Positions 25,803 to 35,579 of a stretch of DNA of 61,432 bases are shown here, one piece after another. The notes under the pieces are model-generated. The model worked only from the letters and a program-made list of their open reading frames with translations, did no database searches and had not been told where the DNA came from. Origin of the DNA: Magnetococcales bacterium (lineage in GTDB: Bacteria; Pseudomonadota; Magnetococcia; Magnetococcales; Magnetaquicoccaceae); the NCBI GenBank assembly GCA_015231915.1, contig JADGAR010000020.1:1-61432 (forward strand), given 5' to 3'. The first letter of the stretch is position 1; each line of letters starts with the position of its first letter. The translations under genes and the position numbers were made by a program.

Positions 25803-26444
25803 TCACCCCTTCTGGCACAACAGGAAAAAACGATCCGGACGTTCCCCCTTCTTCAATTCCAGACGGACCACGAAGCCGGTGCGGGCGAGCATCCGGCGGA
25901 AGCGATCCGGATGGATTTCGATCAGGGGTTTCCGGCGCAGCCAGGCCTTGCATCGCTTCCAGCAATGGCTGGCGGTTCGGGGCGGGGCGGTCAGGGAAAA
26001 AAGACCGAAACCGCCAGGTTTGAGCAGGGCATGGACTTTTTGCAGGGCCTCCTCGGTATGGGGGAGGTAACTGCCGTGGACCCCGGCGGTTTGCACGATG
26101 TCGTACTGGCGGTCGGGGGAAAAGCTGGCGAAATCCGCCAGCGTGGCCTCGACGTTGTTCATCGCGAATCGCTCGATCAGGGTGTTGCAGGCCTCGATCA
26201 TCTTGGGCGAGTAGTCGATGCCATGCACCAGTTTGGCGCGGGGATGCAGTCGCAGGAATCCCCCCGTCCCGCACCCCACATACAGCAGGGTGTACTCCTC
26301 GAACAGTGCGTCCACCAGGAGATTTTCCGCATAATCGAACCGGTACGATTGCGACATCGTATCTTCATGGCTGCGCAGATAATTGGTGACATAACTGTCC
26401 GAGCAATCCCCCCCGAACATGGGTGCCCTGCCTTTCTTGTCCAT
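25803..26444 (-). CDS. Class I SAM-dependent methyltransferase
   Basis: A 213-aa methyltransferase of the Rossmann type. Motif I is LLYVGCGTGGFLRL, the acidic post-I residue lies in VHGIDYSPKM, and ALLKPGGFGLFSLTAP is the post-motif III strand. The substrate cannot be told. It starts at ATG 26444, preceded by AGAGGAG; the longer frame upstream has no family similarity. The gene diverges from the chemoreceptor gene across a 157-bp gap. It could modify a small molecule; no conserved partner is adjacent. Confidence 0.8.
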   Translation of the reverse strand: MDKKGRAPMFGGDCSDSYVTNYLRSHEDTMSQSYRFDYAENLLVDALFEEYTLLYVGCGTGGFLRLHPRAKLVHGIDYSPKMIEACNTLIERFAMNNVEATLADFASFSPDRQYDIVQTAGVHGSYLPHTEEALQKVHALLKPGGFGLFSLTAPPRTASHCWKRCKAWLRRKPLIEIHPDRFRRMLARTGFVVRLELKKGERPDRFFLLCQKG

Positions 26445-26601
26445 GTCTGCACTCCTCTCGTCAATATGGATTGCCAACCGGATCACCGTAGAGGATTCAG
26501 GTGCGCGGGTCAACGATCCATCCTCCTGGTGCCGCGTTGGTTTTTCGGATATGCTGCAACTTGGCTCTCTTTGTCGGAATTTTGTTGGAAAAATGTGAAA
26601 A

Positions 26602-29600
26602 ATGATTGCTATTAAAATAAAAAATTTTCGCAGCAGCCTGAAGACGAAAGTCCTGGCAACCATCCTGATCTCGTTGCTCGGCGTCGGATCGCTGCTGTCG
26701 GTGCAGGCCTATCTGCGCTCCCACGAACTGCTCATCGAGCGCACCGATGCCACGGTGGCGATGTTTCAAAAGATCCTCGCCGACCAGATCGTCGTGAAAG
26801 GGCGGGATCTCTCCATGGCCATGGAGACGCTGTTGCGCGACGATGCGGTGCGGGACGCCTTCGTCCGTCGCGATCGGGAGACGCTCTCCAGGCGGCTGGT
26901 GGACCATTTCCAGAAACAGTTGAAACCCCTCTATGGCATCGAACAGTTTCAATTCCATCTCCCCCCTGCCATCTGTTTTTTCCGGGTGCACAGCCCCGGC
27001 AAATTCGGTGATGACCTCTCCGAGTTCCGCAAGACCGTGGTGACCGTGAACAGCGAACGCAAGCCGGTGGTTGGCATCGAGGTGGGCAGCGCCGGTCCCG
27101 GCTTGCGGGTCGTCTATCCGATCTTCGACCAGGAGGGGCGCCATGTGGGCAGCGTCGAATACGGCAGCAGCCTGCAAAGCCTCTTTGCCAGCGTGGCCGA
27201 GATCACCGGCACCGATTTTGCCATCGGCATCAACCGCAAGGTGTTCGAAGAGGCCAAACGCTTTACGGATAAAAGCAACGATGTAGTCTGGAACGATACC
27301 CTTTTTTATGAGTTCTCATCGAAAGATGCTAAAAGTGTACTCTCTGTCCCGGAACGCGACAGCCTCCAGCAGGTGATCAAACTGGACAAGCGGCGCATCT
27401 TCAGTCGCGCCTTTCCGCTGGTCGATTACAGCAACCGGGAGATCGGACAGGTCGTCGTCTTCCAGGATATCACCGCCATGGTCGACAAGGCCCGCATCCA
27501 CCTTTTCGTGCAGATCGGCCTCATCGTGCTGGTCAGCATCCTGATTTCGTTGCTGATCTTTTGGATCCTCAACCGTTCCCTGCTTGCGCCGCTGGATCGC
27601 ATGGTCCAGGTGATGGGGGAGGTGGTCAAGGGGGATCTGACCATCCGTCTGCCCGTCTCTGCGGCTGGCAACGAACTCGACGTATTGGCCAGGAGCGCCA
27701 ACGCCATGCTGGGCGGCATGTCCACCAACGTCCGTCGCATCATGATGCAGTCCGATTCGGTGGCCGCCTGCACCAACGAACTGCTGCACATCAAAACCAC
27801 CCTGGGCGACGATGCCGGTCGGACCATCGAAGCCATGGAAGGCGCGGGGGATCGCTTCAAGCAGCTCGAAGGCGCCGTTGCCAAGATTCGTGACGACGTG
27901 GGCGGGGCCAGCGGTCATCTGGGAGAGGTCTCCACTGCCACCGAGCAGCTTTCCGTCGATATCGGCACCATCGCCGCCGCCGCCGAGGAGGCGAGCCAGA
28001 ATGTCACCACCATGGCCTCCGCCGCCGAGGAGATGACCGCGAACCTGAGTTCCGTCAACAACAGTTTGCAGGATGTCAACAACTCCGCAAGCAGTGTCGC
28101 ATCGGCGGTGGAGGAGATGACCGCCACCCTGGACGAGGTGCGCAAGCGTTGCCTTTCCGCCAGTCAGGAGTCGGATCGGGCGACCCGGCAAATCCAGGAT
28201 ACCCTCGAGGTCATGGACAAACTTTCCCTGTCCGCCGAGGAGATCGGACGGTTCATCGAACTCATCAACCAGATCGCCGACCAGACCAACATGCTGGCGC
28301 TCAATGCCTCCATCGAGGCGGCGGGCGCCGGGGAGGCCGGCAAGGGGTTTGCCGTGGTCGCCAACGAGGTGAAGGAGCTGGCCAGACAGACCGCCGATGC
28401 GACCCATCTGATCGCCGAACAGGTCAGGCAGATCCAGGACAACACCCGGGAGGTCGATTCCGCCACCAGGGAGGTCGCCCAGATCGTCGGCAACATCAAT
28501 CATTCCAACCAGGAGATCACCACGGCGGTGGATGAGCAGAGCCTTGCCATTCAGGAGATCGCCAAGGCCCTGTCCGCCGTGACCTTGGCCTCCGAGGATG
28601 TCACTCGCAACGCCATGGAACTCCAGCAGGCGGCTGACGAGGTCTCCCGCGCCGCGTCGGAGGCGGCGGCGGGGGCCAATGAAATCGCCCGCTCCTCATC
28701 CAATGCGGCGGTTTCCGCCCAGAGCGTTCTGGAACGCAACCGGGAAGCCAGCGAGCTGGTGCAATCCATTTTCGGTGAGACCCACGTCGCTTCGGCCACC
28801 GCCGAGGAGGTCTTGCAGCATGTGGAGACCGCCAACAGAATGGCCGGATACATGTCGGTTTCGGTCCATACGTTCACCATTCTCATCGACGTGGTGCAAG
28901 GGGCCATGGAGGCGTTGCGGGCCTCTCAGATCAGCTATGTCACTGCGGCCAAAACCTTCGATACCCGCATGGTGAAGGAGGGGCATCTGGCCTGGTTGCG
29001 TCGTCTGGAGGAGGCGAGCAGTGGCCGGGTCGCGGTGCGGATCGAAGATGCCGGGGATTTTCGGGGCTGCGCCTTCGGGAAATGGTATTTCGGCGAGGGA
29101 CAACAGGCGTTTGGCCAGGATCCGTTGTTCGTGGAGACCGGGGCCGTTCACGAGCAGGTCCACAAGACCGCCGTCGAAGTGTTGACAAAAGTCGCTGCCG
29201 GGGAGAGGGAGGAGGGCAAGTCTGCCCTGGATCGGTTCCGCGATCTGCGCGGTCGTTTGTTTGTGTTGTTGGATCGGCTGTACATGCTCAACACGCCGGA
29301 TGAGCAGCCGTTGATCCAGTGGGATGACTCCCTGGATGTGGGCGTGAGACAGTTCAATGAGGATCATCAACGCCTGATCGACTTTATCAACGCACTGCAC
29401 GCCGCCATGCGGGACGGTGAGGGCAAGGCCAGGATGGGCGCCATTCTGCAGGGGCTTGCCGACTTCACCAGGACCCATTTCGCCCGCGAGGAGGCGGCGA
29501 TGCAGCAGCACGGCTACGAGCGCTATCCGCAACAAAAGGAGCAGCACGTCAAACTCGTCGCCCAACTCGTGGAGCAACAGGCGGCCTTCGAGGCCGGTTC

Positions 29601-29709
29601 CACCACGGTGGCGCTGGATATGTTGAGCTTTCTCCACGATTGGCTCATCAAGCACATCAAGGGGGAGGATATGCGCTATCGACCGTTCTTCGCCGCCAGG
29701 GGGGAGTGA
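26602..29709 (+). CDS. Chemoreceptor (MCP) with Cache-type sensor, CZB and hemerythrin domains
   Basis: A 1035-aa transmembrane chemoreceptor. TM1 lies near 16-35, a periplasmic Cache-like sensor at about 36-296, TM2 near 297-322 and HAMP to about 375, followed by a long signalling coiled coil with the conserved tip [20 protein letters not shown]. After the signalling domain come a CZB zinc-binding module ([27 protein letters not shown]) and a C-terminal bacteriohemerythrin ([38 protein letters not shown]) with all expected iron ligands. Zinc/oxidant and O2 sensing would thus converge on one receptor. No CheR-docking pentapeptide is visible at the end. It is the only MCP in the window. Confidence 0.95.
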   Translation: MIAIKIKNFRSSLKTKVLATILISLLGVGSLLSVQAYLRSHELLIERTDATVAMFQKILADQIVVKGRDLSMAMETLLRDDAVRDAFVRRDRETLSRRLVDHFQKQLKPLYGIEQFQFHLPPAICFFRVHSPGKFGDDLSEFRKTVVTVNSERKPVVGIEVGSAGPGLRVVYPIFDQEGRHVGSVEYGSSLQSLFASVAEITGTDFAIGINRKVFEEAKRFTDKSNDVVWNDTLFYEFSSKDAKSVLSVPERDSLQQVIKLDKRRIFSRAFPLVDYSNREIGQVVVFQDITAMVDKARIHLFVQIGLIVLVSILISLLIFWILNRSLLAPLDRMVQVMGEVVKGDLTIRLPVSAAGNELDVLARSANAMLGGMSTNVRRIMMQSDSVAACTNELLHIKTTLGDDAGRTIEAMEGAGDRFKQLEGAVAKIRDDVGGASGHLGEVSTATEQLSVDIGTIAAAAEEASQNVTTMASAAEEMTANLSSVNNSLQDVNNSASSVASAVEEMTATLDEVRKRCLSASQESDRATRQIQDTLEVMDKLSLSAEEIGRFIELINQIADQTNMLALNASIEAAGAGEAGKGFAVVANEVKELARQTADATHLIAEQVRQIQDNTREVDSATREVAQIVGNINHSNQEITTAVDEQSLAIQEIAKALSAVTLASEDVTRNAMELQQAADEVSRAASEAAAGANEIARSSSNAAVSAQSVLERNREASELVQSIFGETHVASATAEEVLQHVETANRMAGYMSVSVHTFTILIDVVQGAMEALRASQISYVTAAKTFDTRMVKEGHLAWLRRLEEASSGRVAVRIEDAGDFRGCAFGKWYFGEGQQAFGQDPLFVETGAVHEQVHKTAVEVLTKVAAGEREEGKSALDRFRDLRGRLFVLLDRLYMLNTPDEQPLIQWDDSLDVGVRQFNEDHQRLIDFINALHAAMRDGEGKARMGAILQGLADFTRTHFAREEAAMQQHGYERYPQQKEQHVKLVAQLVEQQAAFEAGSTTVALDMLSFLHDWLIKHIKGEDMRYRPFFAARGE

Positions 29710-29718
29710 TAGGGGGGG

Positions 29719-30177
29719 TCAGAAAATCCTGTCGCCTCGTTTTATTTTGACCCCATGTTCGGAGAGTTTTCGGTACTCCTTGGAGCGACTGTTGAATGCT
29801 ACCGATCCGGTTGCAACCCATACCCGTTGCTGCTCGTAGGCGCCTCCTTTATTGAAGGGAGTCTTTTTTGTCCATTGATCCAGCCATTGCGATTTTTTCA
29901 AGACCTCATCGATGTTTCCTGTGCTTGAAGCGGGGTGAATTTCGATCCAGATCAATGCTTCCTTGCCTGTCCCCTGTCTGACGCCCACAAGGTAATCCCA
30001 GCGGGCCGCATTGGGTTGGGTCGCAAGCAGCGCCGAGTCGATATTGACGCTCCCTGACAGGCTTGCGGGGTTGGTGGCGGTGATGTGTTGGCGATCCTGT
30101 TTCAGGAGTGCCTGCAATCCTCTTGCATAGTGGCCGTTGAGTTCGGGGATTTGCTGGACATCCTGTTGAAACGGCAT
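29719..30177 (-). CDS. Small protein coupled to the AAA ATPase, possible nuclease-like partner
   Basis: A 152-aa soluble protein encoded directly after the ATPase gene; a TTG at 30198 even overlaps the ATPase stop, but ATG 30177 has AAGGA at good distance and is preferred. I do not recognise a named family. Residues 58-100 read AARWDYLVGVR, then ALIWIEIHPASS, then IDEVLKKSQWL: an Asp, two strands and E-x-H followed by a helix with lysines. This resembles the core of PD-(D/E)xK-type folds, with His at the usual Lys position (D61, E79, H81, K94/K95). That reading is a weak inference. It converges with the chemoreceptor gene 9 bp away. Confidence 0.6.
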   Translation of the reverse strand: MPFQQDVQQIPELNGHYARGLQALLKQDRQHITATNPASLSGSVNIDSALLATQPNAARWDYLVGVRQGTGKEALIWIEIHPASSTGNIDEVLKKSQWLDQWTKKTPFNKGGAYEQQRVWVATGSVAFNSRSKEYRKLSEHGVKIKRGDRIF

Positions 30178-30194
30178 GGAGGCATTCCTTGTGG

Positions 30195-31343
30195 TCAAGA
30201 GTTGGCCATGACATCCGCCACGACCTCATTGGCCAGATCGCTGAAGTGCAACAATCCTCCCCAGGAACTCTCCATGGCAGAGGATGCGTCGCTGTTCAAA
30301 TGGGTGATCTCCCGGGTGACGAATCCTGCTTCGGTTTTTTGATAATAATAAACACATGATTTTTTTGTTGTGATTTGATGCATCATATTTTGCATATTTT
30401 GGGAAGGGGTCGGCATTGCAAAAAGTTTGAACAAAGCCTGAATATCTCCGCGATGCTTGCGAATCGTTTCCATGGCCCAGATCAATTCCAGGATTTGCGG
30501 GGAATGGGTGGAGATGATCACCTTGTAACCACGAGACAGCAGTTCCAGGATCATCAACAGTACGGAGGTGATTGCGCGCGGATGCAGGCCCATTTCCGGT
30601 TCCTCGATGATGACCCATTCCAATGCATCACGTCGCGTTGTGCCTCCAGTGGGCAGCAACCAGCTCAGGGTCAACAACAGAGGGACCAACTCGCGTTGAC
30701 CGGCGGACCATACCATATAGGGGAGTTGTGTGTTCTGGCCTTCCAGGACAAGGCGTTTCTGGCTGCGGACCTTGTCGATTTTCAGCGTGAACTCGCCAAA
30801 TACGGTTGCCTGCAATTGCTCGCGATGTTCCTGGCGCAGCCGATCCGGGTTGGGAAATAGATGGTTTTCTTTTGTTGATTCCTTTTTTCCTTCAAAACGT
30901 TGTCTCAGTTCTTCACTGAAGGCGCGAACCATGTAAGGGTCGCCCGATGAGTAATTCAAAAAATTTCTTGGCCATCCATCGCTTAGTGTAATTACTCTTT
31001 GCGCGGGAACGATGATGACAGATTTGTAGTTTTGTTTTCTGTCTTTGAGGGTCGCCGGGTTGGGAATGGGACGATTGTCAAGCAATACGCTGCTTGCTGG
31101 TGTCCAGGAGGTATGCATCCCTTCGCCGAAATAAAGATCCAGAAATTCGTTCAAGTCATCCCCGGTTTCAAATCCATGCTCCATCCATTGGGTGCGAATT
31201 TGTCGTGCATCCAACAGCCATTTGATCCATTGCAAGGTTATACTCTTGCCGCATGCTTGCGGCCCTACGAGCACAGTCAGGTCCGCGAATTTGATATTCG
31301 CCTCCTTGACGGGTCCAATGTTGTAAATTTTTATATTTTTCAA
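30195..31343 (-). CDS. AAA ATPase of the OLD/SMC-like ABC class (AAA_15/AAA_21)
   Basis: A 382-aa ATPase with an SMC/Rad50-type head split by an insert. Walker A is GPQACGKS (27-34), the ABC signature is WSAGQRE, Walker B is WVIIEEPEMGLHP and the switch His is in ISTHSP. No TOPRIM domain or membrane segment is present. Such ATPases are common regulators in two-gene defence systems and pair with small effectors. I choose a TTG start at 31343 because AAGGAT sits 5-7 nt upstream and the next residues, KNIKIYNIGPVKEANIKF, match the family's first strand. The gene is visibly less GC-rich than its neighbours, which fits acquisition. It is coupled to the small protein downstream. Confidence 0.85.
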   Translation of the reverse strand: MKNIKIYNIGPVKEANIKFADLTVLVGPQACGKSITLQWIKWLLDARQIRTQWMEHGFETGDDLNEFLDLYFGEGMHTSWTPASSVLLDNRPIPNPATLKDRKQNYKSVIIVPAQRVITLSDGWPRNFLNYSSGDPYMVRAFSEELRQRFEGKKESTKENHLFPNPDRLRQEHREQLQATVFGEFTLKIDKVRSQKRLVLEGQNTQLPYMVWSAGQRELVPLLLTLSWLLPTGGTTRRDALEWVIIEEPEMGLHPRAITSVLLMILELLSRGYKVIISTHSPQILELIWAMETIRKHRGDIQALFKLFAMPTPSQNMQNMMHQITTKKSCVYYYQKTEAGFVTREITHLNSDASSAMESSWGGLLHFSDLANEVVADVMANS

Positions 31344-31353
31344 ATTGGTATCC

Positions 31354-32883
31354 TTATTGATTCGTGGCGAATCGCACCGACTGGCCATCCTCCACCACGA
31401 AACGGGCCAGTGTGGTGATGCCGGAATCCTCCTGGCGCGGGTCATCCAGCACCCGCAAGGCCACCTCGGCCCGCTCGGGGGTCAGATCCACCACCCCGTA
31501 GCCCCGTTTTTCGGTATTGACCAGCAGCGTGTGGGGATTCTGGGCGGCATGCCGCTCCGCCTCCTTCTGGGAGCGCCCCATGTGGGAGGTGATGCTGGTG
31601 CCGACGAACTCGCTGGCCACCACTGGCGAACGGATATCGTAGGGGTCCCGATGCAGACGCGCCACCCAGTTCTGATGGATGTCGCCGCCGATGATCAGGG
31701 TATTGCGCGGCCTGTGGCGCACCAGCGACCCGATCAGCCGCTCCCGTGATTGGTGAAATCCGTCCCAACGGTCCACAGAGGCATTCTTGCCCGCGCCGGA
31801 CGGATAATTGGCCGGCGTGATGCGATTCTGTTGCACGATGAGGTTCCAATGCACCCCCTGCCGGGTGCACTCTCCGATCCCCTCGTCCAGCCACTGCTCC
31901 TGGGGGAAACCGAGCATGCTGCGACTTTTGTCCACCGCCACGTTCCGGTATTGACGGCAATCCAGCAGGTGAAAGGTGGCCAGGCGGCCAAATGCGACGC
32001 GATCGTAAATGCGCAATTCCTGGCCGCGCAGCAATCCTTCCACGCCGGCCAGCATGGTCGAGGGGCGCAGGGGCATGTGCTCGTAGTAGGCCTGATAGGC
32101 TGCGGCCCGCATTTTGGCAAAATGCTCCGTGGCGTAAAGGGAATGCAGACCGGCGTAATCGTTTTCCACCTCGTGATCGTCCCAGATCACCAGCCAGGGG
32201 CAGTGGGCATGCATGGCCTGCAACCATGGATCGCTCTTGTAGATGGCGTAGCGGGCGCGATAGTCATCCAGGGTGCGCGCAGCGGGGAGTTGGTGATGGC
32301 GCACGGCAAAGGCCGAGGTGCTGGATGCGTATTCGTAGATGTAATCCCCGACAAAGAGCACCAGTTCCGGCTGCTCTGCGAGCATGTGGCGATACCCGGC
32401 GTAAAAACCGTGTTCCCAGTGCTGGCAGGAGGCGTAGGCGAAGCGTATGCGCGCCGGGGTCCCGGCCTGGGGCAGGGTGCGGGCTTTGCCGATGGTGCTC
32501 ACCCACTCGCCCAGACGAAACCGGTAGCCGTACCAGCGATCTGCCGCCAATCCCGCCACTTCGGCATGCACCGAATGGGCAAGCTGCGCCAAGGCCGCTG
32601 TCGCGCCCTTGGCGAGGATGCGGGTCGGATCGTCCGGTTCGAACACCTCCCAATCCACCAGGACGTCCTGGTCCGTCGGCAGATTCTCGCCCATCAGCCG
32701 GGTCCACAGGACAAAACCGTCATGGGTGGGAGAGCCGCTGGCCACCCCCAGACCAAAGGGCGAACCCTCCGGTCGCCACGCCACGGTTGCGCCGGTCCCG
32801 TTGCGCGACAGGACCAGATGCGTGGCGAAGGCGGTCAGGCCCAGCAAAAACGCACGGCGTCCGCAGGTCGTGGCGCGTATCAT
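31354..32883 (-). CDS. phoD: PhoD-like Tat-exported phosphodiesterase/alkaline phosphatase
   Basis: A 509-aa secreted metallo-phosphoesterase. The N-terminus has a twin-arginine signal (CGRRAFLLGLTAF), then a PhoD N-terminal domain (FGLGVASGSPTHDGFVLWTR) and the catalytic core with ASCQ, VGDYIYEY, WDDHEVENDYAG and IIGGDIHQNW. PhoD enzymes release phosphate from phosphodiesters or teichoic-type polymers using Fe and Ca. The start ATG overlaps the stop of the PilB/GspE-like gene by ATGA, an unusual pairing. The gene ends 10 bp before the start of the ATPase of the candidate defence pair. Confidence 0.93.
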   Translation of the reverse strand: MIRATTCGRRAFLLGLTAFATHLVLSRNGTGATVAWRPEGSPFGLGVASGSPTHDGFVLWTRLMGENLPTDQDVLVDWEVFEPDDPTRILAKGATAALAQLAHSVHAEVAGLAADRWYGYRFRLGEWVSTIGKARTLPQAGTPARIRFAYASCQHWEHGFYAGYRHMLAEQPELVLFVGDYIYEYASSTSAFAVRHHQLPAARTLDDYRARYAIYKSDPWLQAMHAHCPWLVIWDDHEVENDYAGLHSLYATEHFAKMRAAAYQAYYEHMPLRPSTMLAGVEGLLRGQELRIYDRVAFGRLATFHLLDCRQYRNVAVDKSRSMLGFPQEQWLDEGIGECTRQGVHWNLIVQQNRITPANYPSGAGKNASVDRWDGFHQSRERLIGSLVRHRPRNTLIIGGDIHQNWVARLHRDPYDIRSPVVASEFVGTSITSHMGRSQKEAERHAAQNPHTLLVNTEKRGYGVVDLTPERAEVALRVLDDPRQEDSGITTLARFVVEDGQSVRFATNQ

Positions 32884-35171
32884 TCCGTCGCCACCCGGAA
32901 GAGTTGCGAAAGATCGATGATTCCCTTGAGCACCTTGGCCACCCCGTCCTGAATCAGGGTGCGCATCCCCTCCTTGACCGCCAGGTTGCGCATCTCTTCG
33001 GCCTTGCCGCTGCTCACGATCAGATGTTTCATGGTCTTGGTGGCCACCAGCAGTTCGTGTACCCCGACCCGGCCTTTGTAGCCGGTCTTGCCGCACTTGC
33101 CGCAACCGCCGGGACGAAACAGCACCGTATTGGCCTGCGTGACCCCCAATTCGGGAAAATACGCCTCCCCGTACAGGCGGATCAGCCGTTTCCACTCCTC
33201 GTCGTCCGGCTTGTAGTGCTGCTTGCACTCCCCGCACAGGGTTCGCACCAGGCGCTGGGCCAGAATTCCCAGCAAGGCGTCGGCGAAGTTCAGCGGGTCC
33301 AGCCCCAGATCCAGCAGACGCACGATGGTCTCCGCCGCCGAGTTGGTGTGCAGGGTGGAGAAGACCAGATGTCCGGTCAGCGAGGCTTCGATGCCGCTGT
33401 GCGCCGTCTCCTTGTCGCGCATTTCGCCGATCAGGATCACATCCGGATCGGCGCGCAAAAAGGAGCGCAACGCCATCGCAAAGGTGAAACCGATCTTGTG
33501 GTCGATCTGCACTTGTTGCAATCCCGTCTGGGTGATCTCCACCGGGTCCTCGGCGGTCCAGATTTTTCGTTCCGGGGTGTTGATCCGTCCGATCACGGCG
33601 TGCAGGGTGGTGGTCTTGCCCGAACCGGTGGGACCCACCACCAGCAGAATCCCCTGCGGAATGTTGATCAGGCGGTCCAATTCATGATAATTGCGTTCGG
33701 AGAGCTGCAATTTATCGAAAGGCAGGCCCCCGCCCGAGGCCAGCACCCGCAACACCGCGCCTTCGCCGAAGACCGTGGGAATGGTGGCCACCCGCAGTTC
33801 CAGGGGCTGGCCCTTGACCCGCACCACGATCTTGCCGTCCTGGGGTTTGCGTCGTTCGGAGATATCCAGCCGCGCCATGATCTTGATGCGCGACAACACC
33901 GCCCGCATGTGGGTGGAGGGGATATCCAGGGCTTCCCGGCACAGGCCGTCGATGCGCAGGCGCACTTTCGAGGGCAACCGTCCCGGTCCCGGTTCCACGT
34001 GGATGTCCGAGGCCCCGGCGCGTTGCGCGTCGATGATCAAACGGTTGACGAGCTGGATCACCGTATTTTCGTTTTCGTTGATCTCCCCGGCCTCCATGCC
34101 CTCCTCGATGGAGCTGCCGGTATCTTCCACGGTCTCGTCTTCCAGTTTGCTCGCCAGGCCGTGCAGGTAGGAGGAGACCCCGCCACCGCCCAGATATTGC
34201 AAAACGTCCTCGGCAAAGCCGATGCGGAAGATGTATTTCCTGGCCGGCAAGGCGCGCTGGATTTCCATCTGGCGGGCCATGTCCGTGGGGTCGTCGATCA
34301 GGATCAGGATCTCCTCGTTGATCTCTCCGGCCAGCGGCACCCAAAGCTGGCGACGCAGATAGGACATGTTCAGCTTGCTGAGCAGTTTTTTCGGCGGCGT
34401 GATGTTGGGGTCGTAGCGCATGAACGGCAGCAGGTAATAGCTCTCCAGGGAGGCCGCCACCAGTTCCGGGGCGATTTTCATCTCCGAAACCAGCAGATAG
34501 AGCATCGTCACCCCTTCCCGTTTGGTGCGCTTGGCGAACTCTTCCAGCTTTTCCGGGGTCAGCAGGCCACGTTTGACCAGATATTCGTATGGACCGGAGG
34601 TCCCTTCGAACTCCTGATGAAATTTTTTGCCCAACAAGAGTGCAAGGTGTTTGGCATAGACCAGATCGGTATCGGTGAAGGCGTCGCCCCCCACTTTGTT
34701 GATCACCTGCAACACCCCGAGCAATGGCGGGCCGATGCGGATCGGTATGGCCATCATGGAGCGGGTGCGGAAACCGGAGCGTTTGTCGAAACTGGAGTCG
34801 AACTTCAGGGATTTGTGGATTTCGCTCAACGCCTGGGCGTTGTAGACATCCGGGATGTTCACGGCGTTGCCGCTCACCGCCGCATACCCGGCCACCGAAT
34901 TGGCCGTCAGGGGCACCCGGATCTCCAGGAGTTCCAGGCCGCTTTTGAATTTGGCGATGATCTCCTGGCCGTCGCGGGCGTTTTGATAGATGGTCAGGCG
35001 TTGGGCTTGCAGAAACTTGAGGATGATCTCTTCCAGTTCCGGCAGGATTTCGGAAAAGGTTTTGGCGGCTTCGATGCGGGTCTGGAGTTCGTTGAAGAGT
35101 TGCTGTTTCGGCCCAGGGAGCGGGGGCAGGTCGGGTTTGGTGGCGAAATCGTCCGCGGGTTGCGGTGACAT
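32880..35171 (-). CDS. PilB/GspE-type secretion ATPase with N-terminal GAF domain
   Basis: A 763-aa cytoplasmic ATPase of the type II secretion/type IV pilus family. Residues about 25-200 form a GAF domain (IPIRIGPPLLGVLQVINKVG), which ordinary PilB or GspE lack. An MshEN-type middle domain (about 205-370) leads to the motor domain with Walker A VVGPTGSGKTTTLHAV, the Asp box EDPVEITQTGLQQVQI, Walker B DVILIGEMRD and the His box STLHTNSAAETI. The tetracysteine zinc motif is CGECK followed by CGKCGKTGYKGR. Motor output may thus be gated by a GAF ligand (inference). It lies between acpS and phoD; no pilin genes are near. Confidence 0.92.
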   Translation of the reverse strand: MSPQPADDFATKPDLPPLPGPKQQLFNELQTRIEAAKTFSEILPELEEIILKFLQAQRLTIYQNARDGQEIIAKFKSGLELLEIRVPLTANSVAGYAAVSGNAVNIPDVYNAQALSEIHKSLKFDSSFDKRSGFRTRSMMAIPIRIGPPLLGVLQVINKVGGDAFTDTDLVYAKHLALLLGKKFHQEFEGTSGPYEYLVKRGLLTPEKLEEFAKRTKREGVTMLYLLVSEMKIAPELVAASLESYYLLPFMRYDPNITPPKKLLSKLNMSYLRRQLWVPLAGEINEEILILIDDPTDMARQMEIQRALPARKYIFRIGFAEDVLQYLGGGGVSSYLHGLASKLEDETVEDTGSSIEEGMEAGEINENENTVIQLVNRLIIDAQRAGASDIHVEPGPGRLPSKVRLRIDGLCREALDIPSTHMRAVLSRIKIMARLDISERRKPQDGKIVVRVKGQPLELRVATIPTVFGEGAVLRVLASGGGLPFDKLQLSERNYHELDRLINIPQGILLVVGPTGSGKTTTLHAVIGRINTPERKIWTAEDPVEITQTGLQQVQIDHKIGFTFAMALRSFLRADPDVILIGEMRDKETAHSGIEASLTGHLVFSTLHTNSAAETIVRLLDLGLDPLNFADALLGILAQRLVRTLCGECKQHYKPDDEEWKRLIRLYGEAYFPELGVTQANTVLFRPGGCGKCGKTGYKGRVGVHELLVATKTMKHLIVSSGKAEEMRNLAVKEGMRTLIQDGVAKVLKGIIDLSQLFRVATE

Positions 35172-35180
35172 GGTATTTCC

Positions 35181-35579
35181 TTACCTTCCTTCCAGGATCA
35201 AATGGGCCAGTGCGAATCCTCCTTCGTCCGCCAGGGAGAGGTGGATGACGGCGCGGGAGAGTTGTTCCCGGCGAAGGAGTTCTTGCAAAAATTGTGCCGA
35301 TTTTCCGGAAAGGGTCATCACCGGCTTGCCCAAACCATCGTTGAGCACCTCCACGTCCGTGAACCACACCCCGTCCCGCATCCCCACCCCCAGGGCCTTG
35401 ACCAGGGCCTCCTTGGCGGCGAACCGTTTGGCGTAACAGGCGAAACGCATCCCGCCTCCCTCGCACAGCCGCTGCTCCGCAGGGGTGAAGACCCGTTGCG
35501 TGAACCGTTCCGGAAAGCGACCGATGGCCCGCTCCAGTCGCTCGATCCTCACCAGGTCCGTACCCACGCCCAGGATCAT
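35181..35579 (-). CDS. acpS: Holo-[acyl-carrier-protein] synthase
   Basis: A 132-aa phosphopantetheinyl transferase that loads 4'-phosphopantetheine onto ACP. The signatures [13 protein letters not shown] (D8) and [16 protein letters not shown] (E about 57) are present. The length is normal. Its start overlaps the stop of pdxJ by 4 bp, the standard pdxJ-acpS arrangement in proteobacteria. The frame is followed after 9 bp by the PilB/GspE-like gene on the same strand. Confidence 0.96.
   Translation of the reverse strand: MILGVGTDLVRIERLERAIGRFPERFTQRVFTPAEQRLCEGGGMRFACYAKRFAAKEALVKALGVGMRDGVWFTDVEVLNDGLGKPVMTLSGKSAQFLQELLRREQLSRAVIHLSLADEGGFALAHLILEGR

Noticed and set aside
29719-31343. Calling the ATPase pair Gabija, PARIS, Septu or a retron system
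   Set aside because: No TOPRIM, DUF4435-type or HNH partner and no reverse transcriptase is present, so a named system is not supported.
31992-35168. 1058-codon open frame on the plus strand
   Set aside because: It runs antisense to the phoD and PilB/GspE-like genes, which have complete family motifs; its residues are low-complexity and match nothing. It is a shadow of GC-rich codon use.
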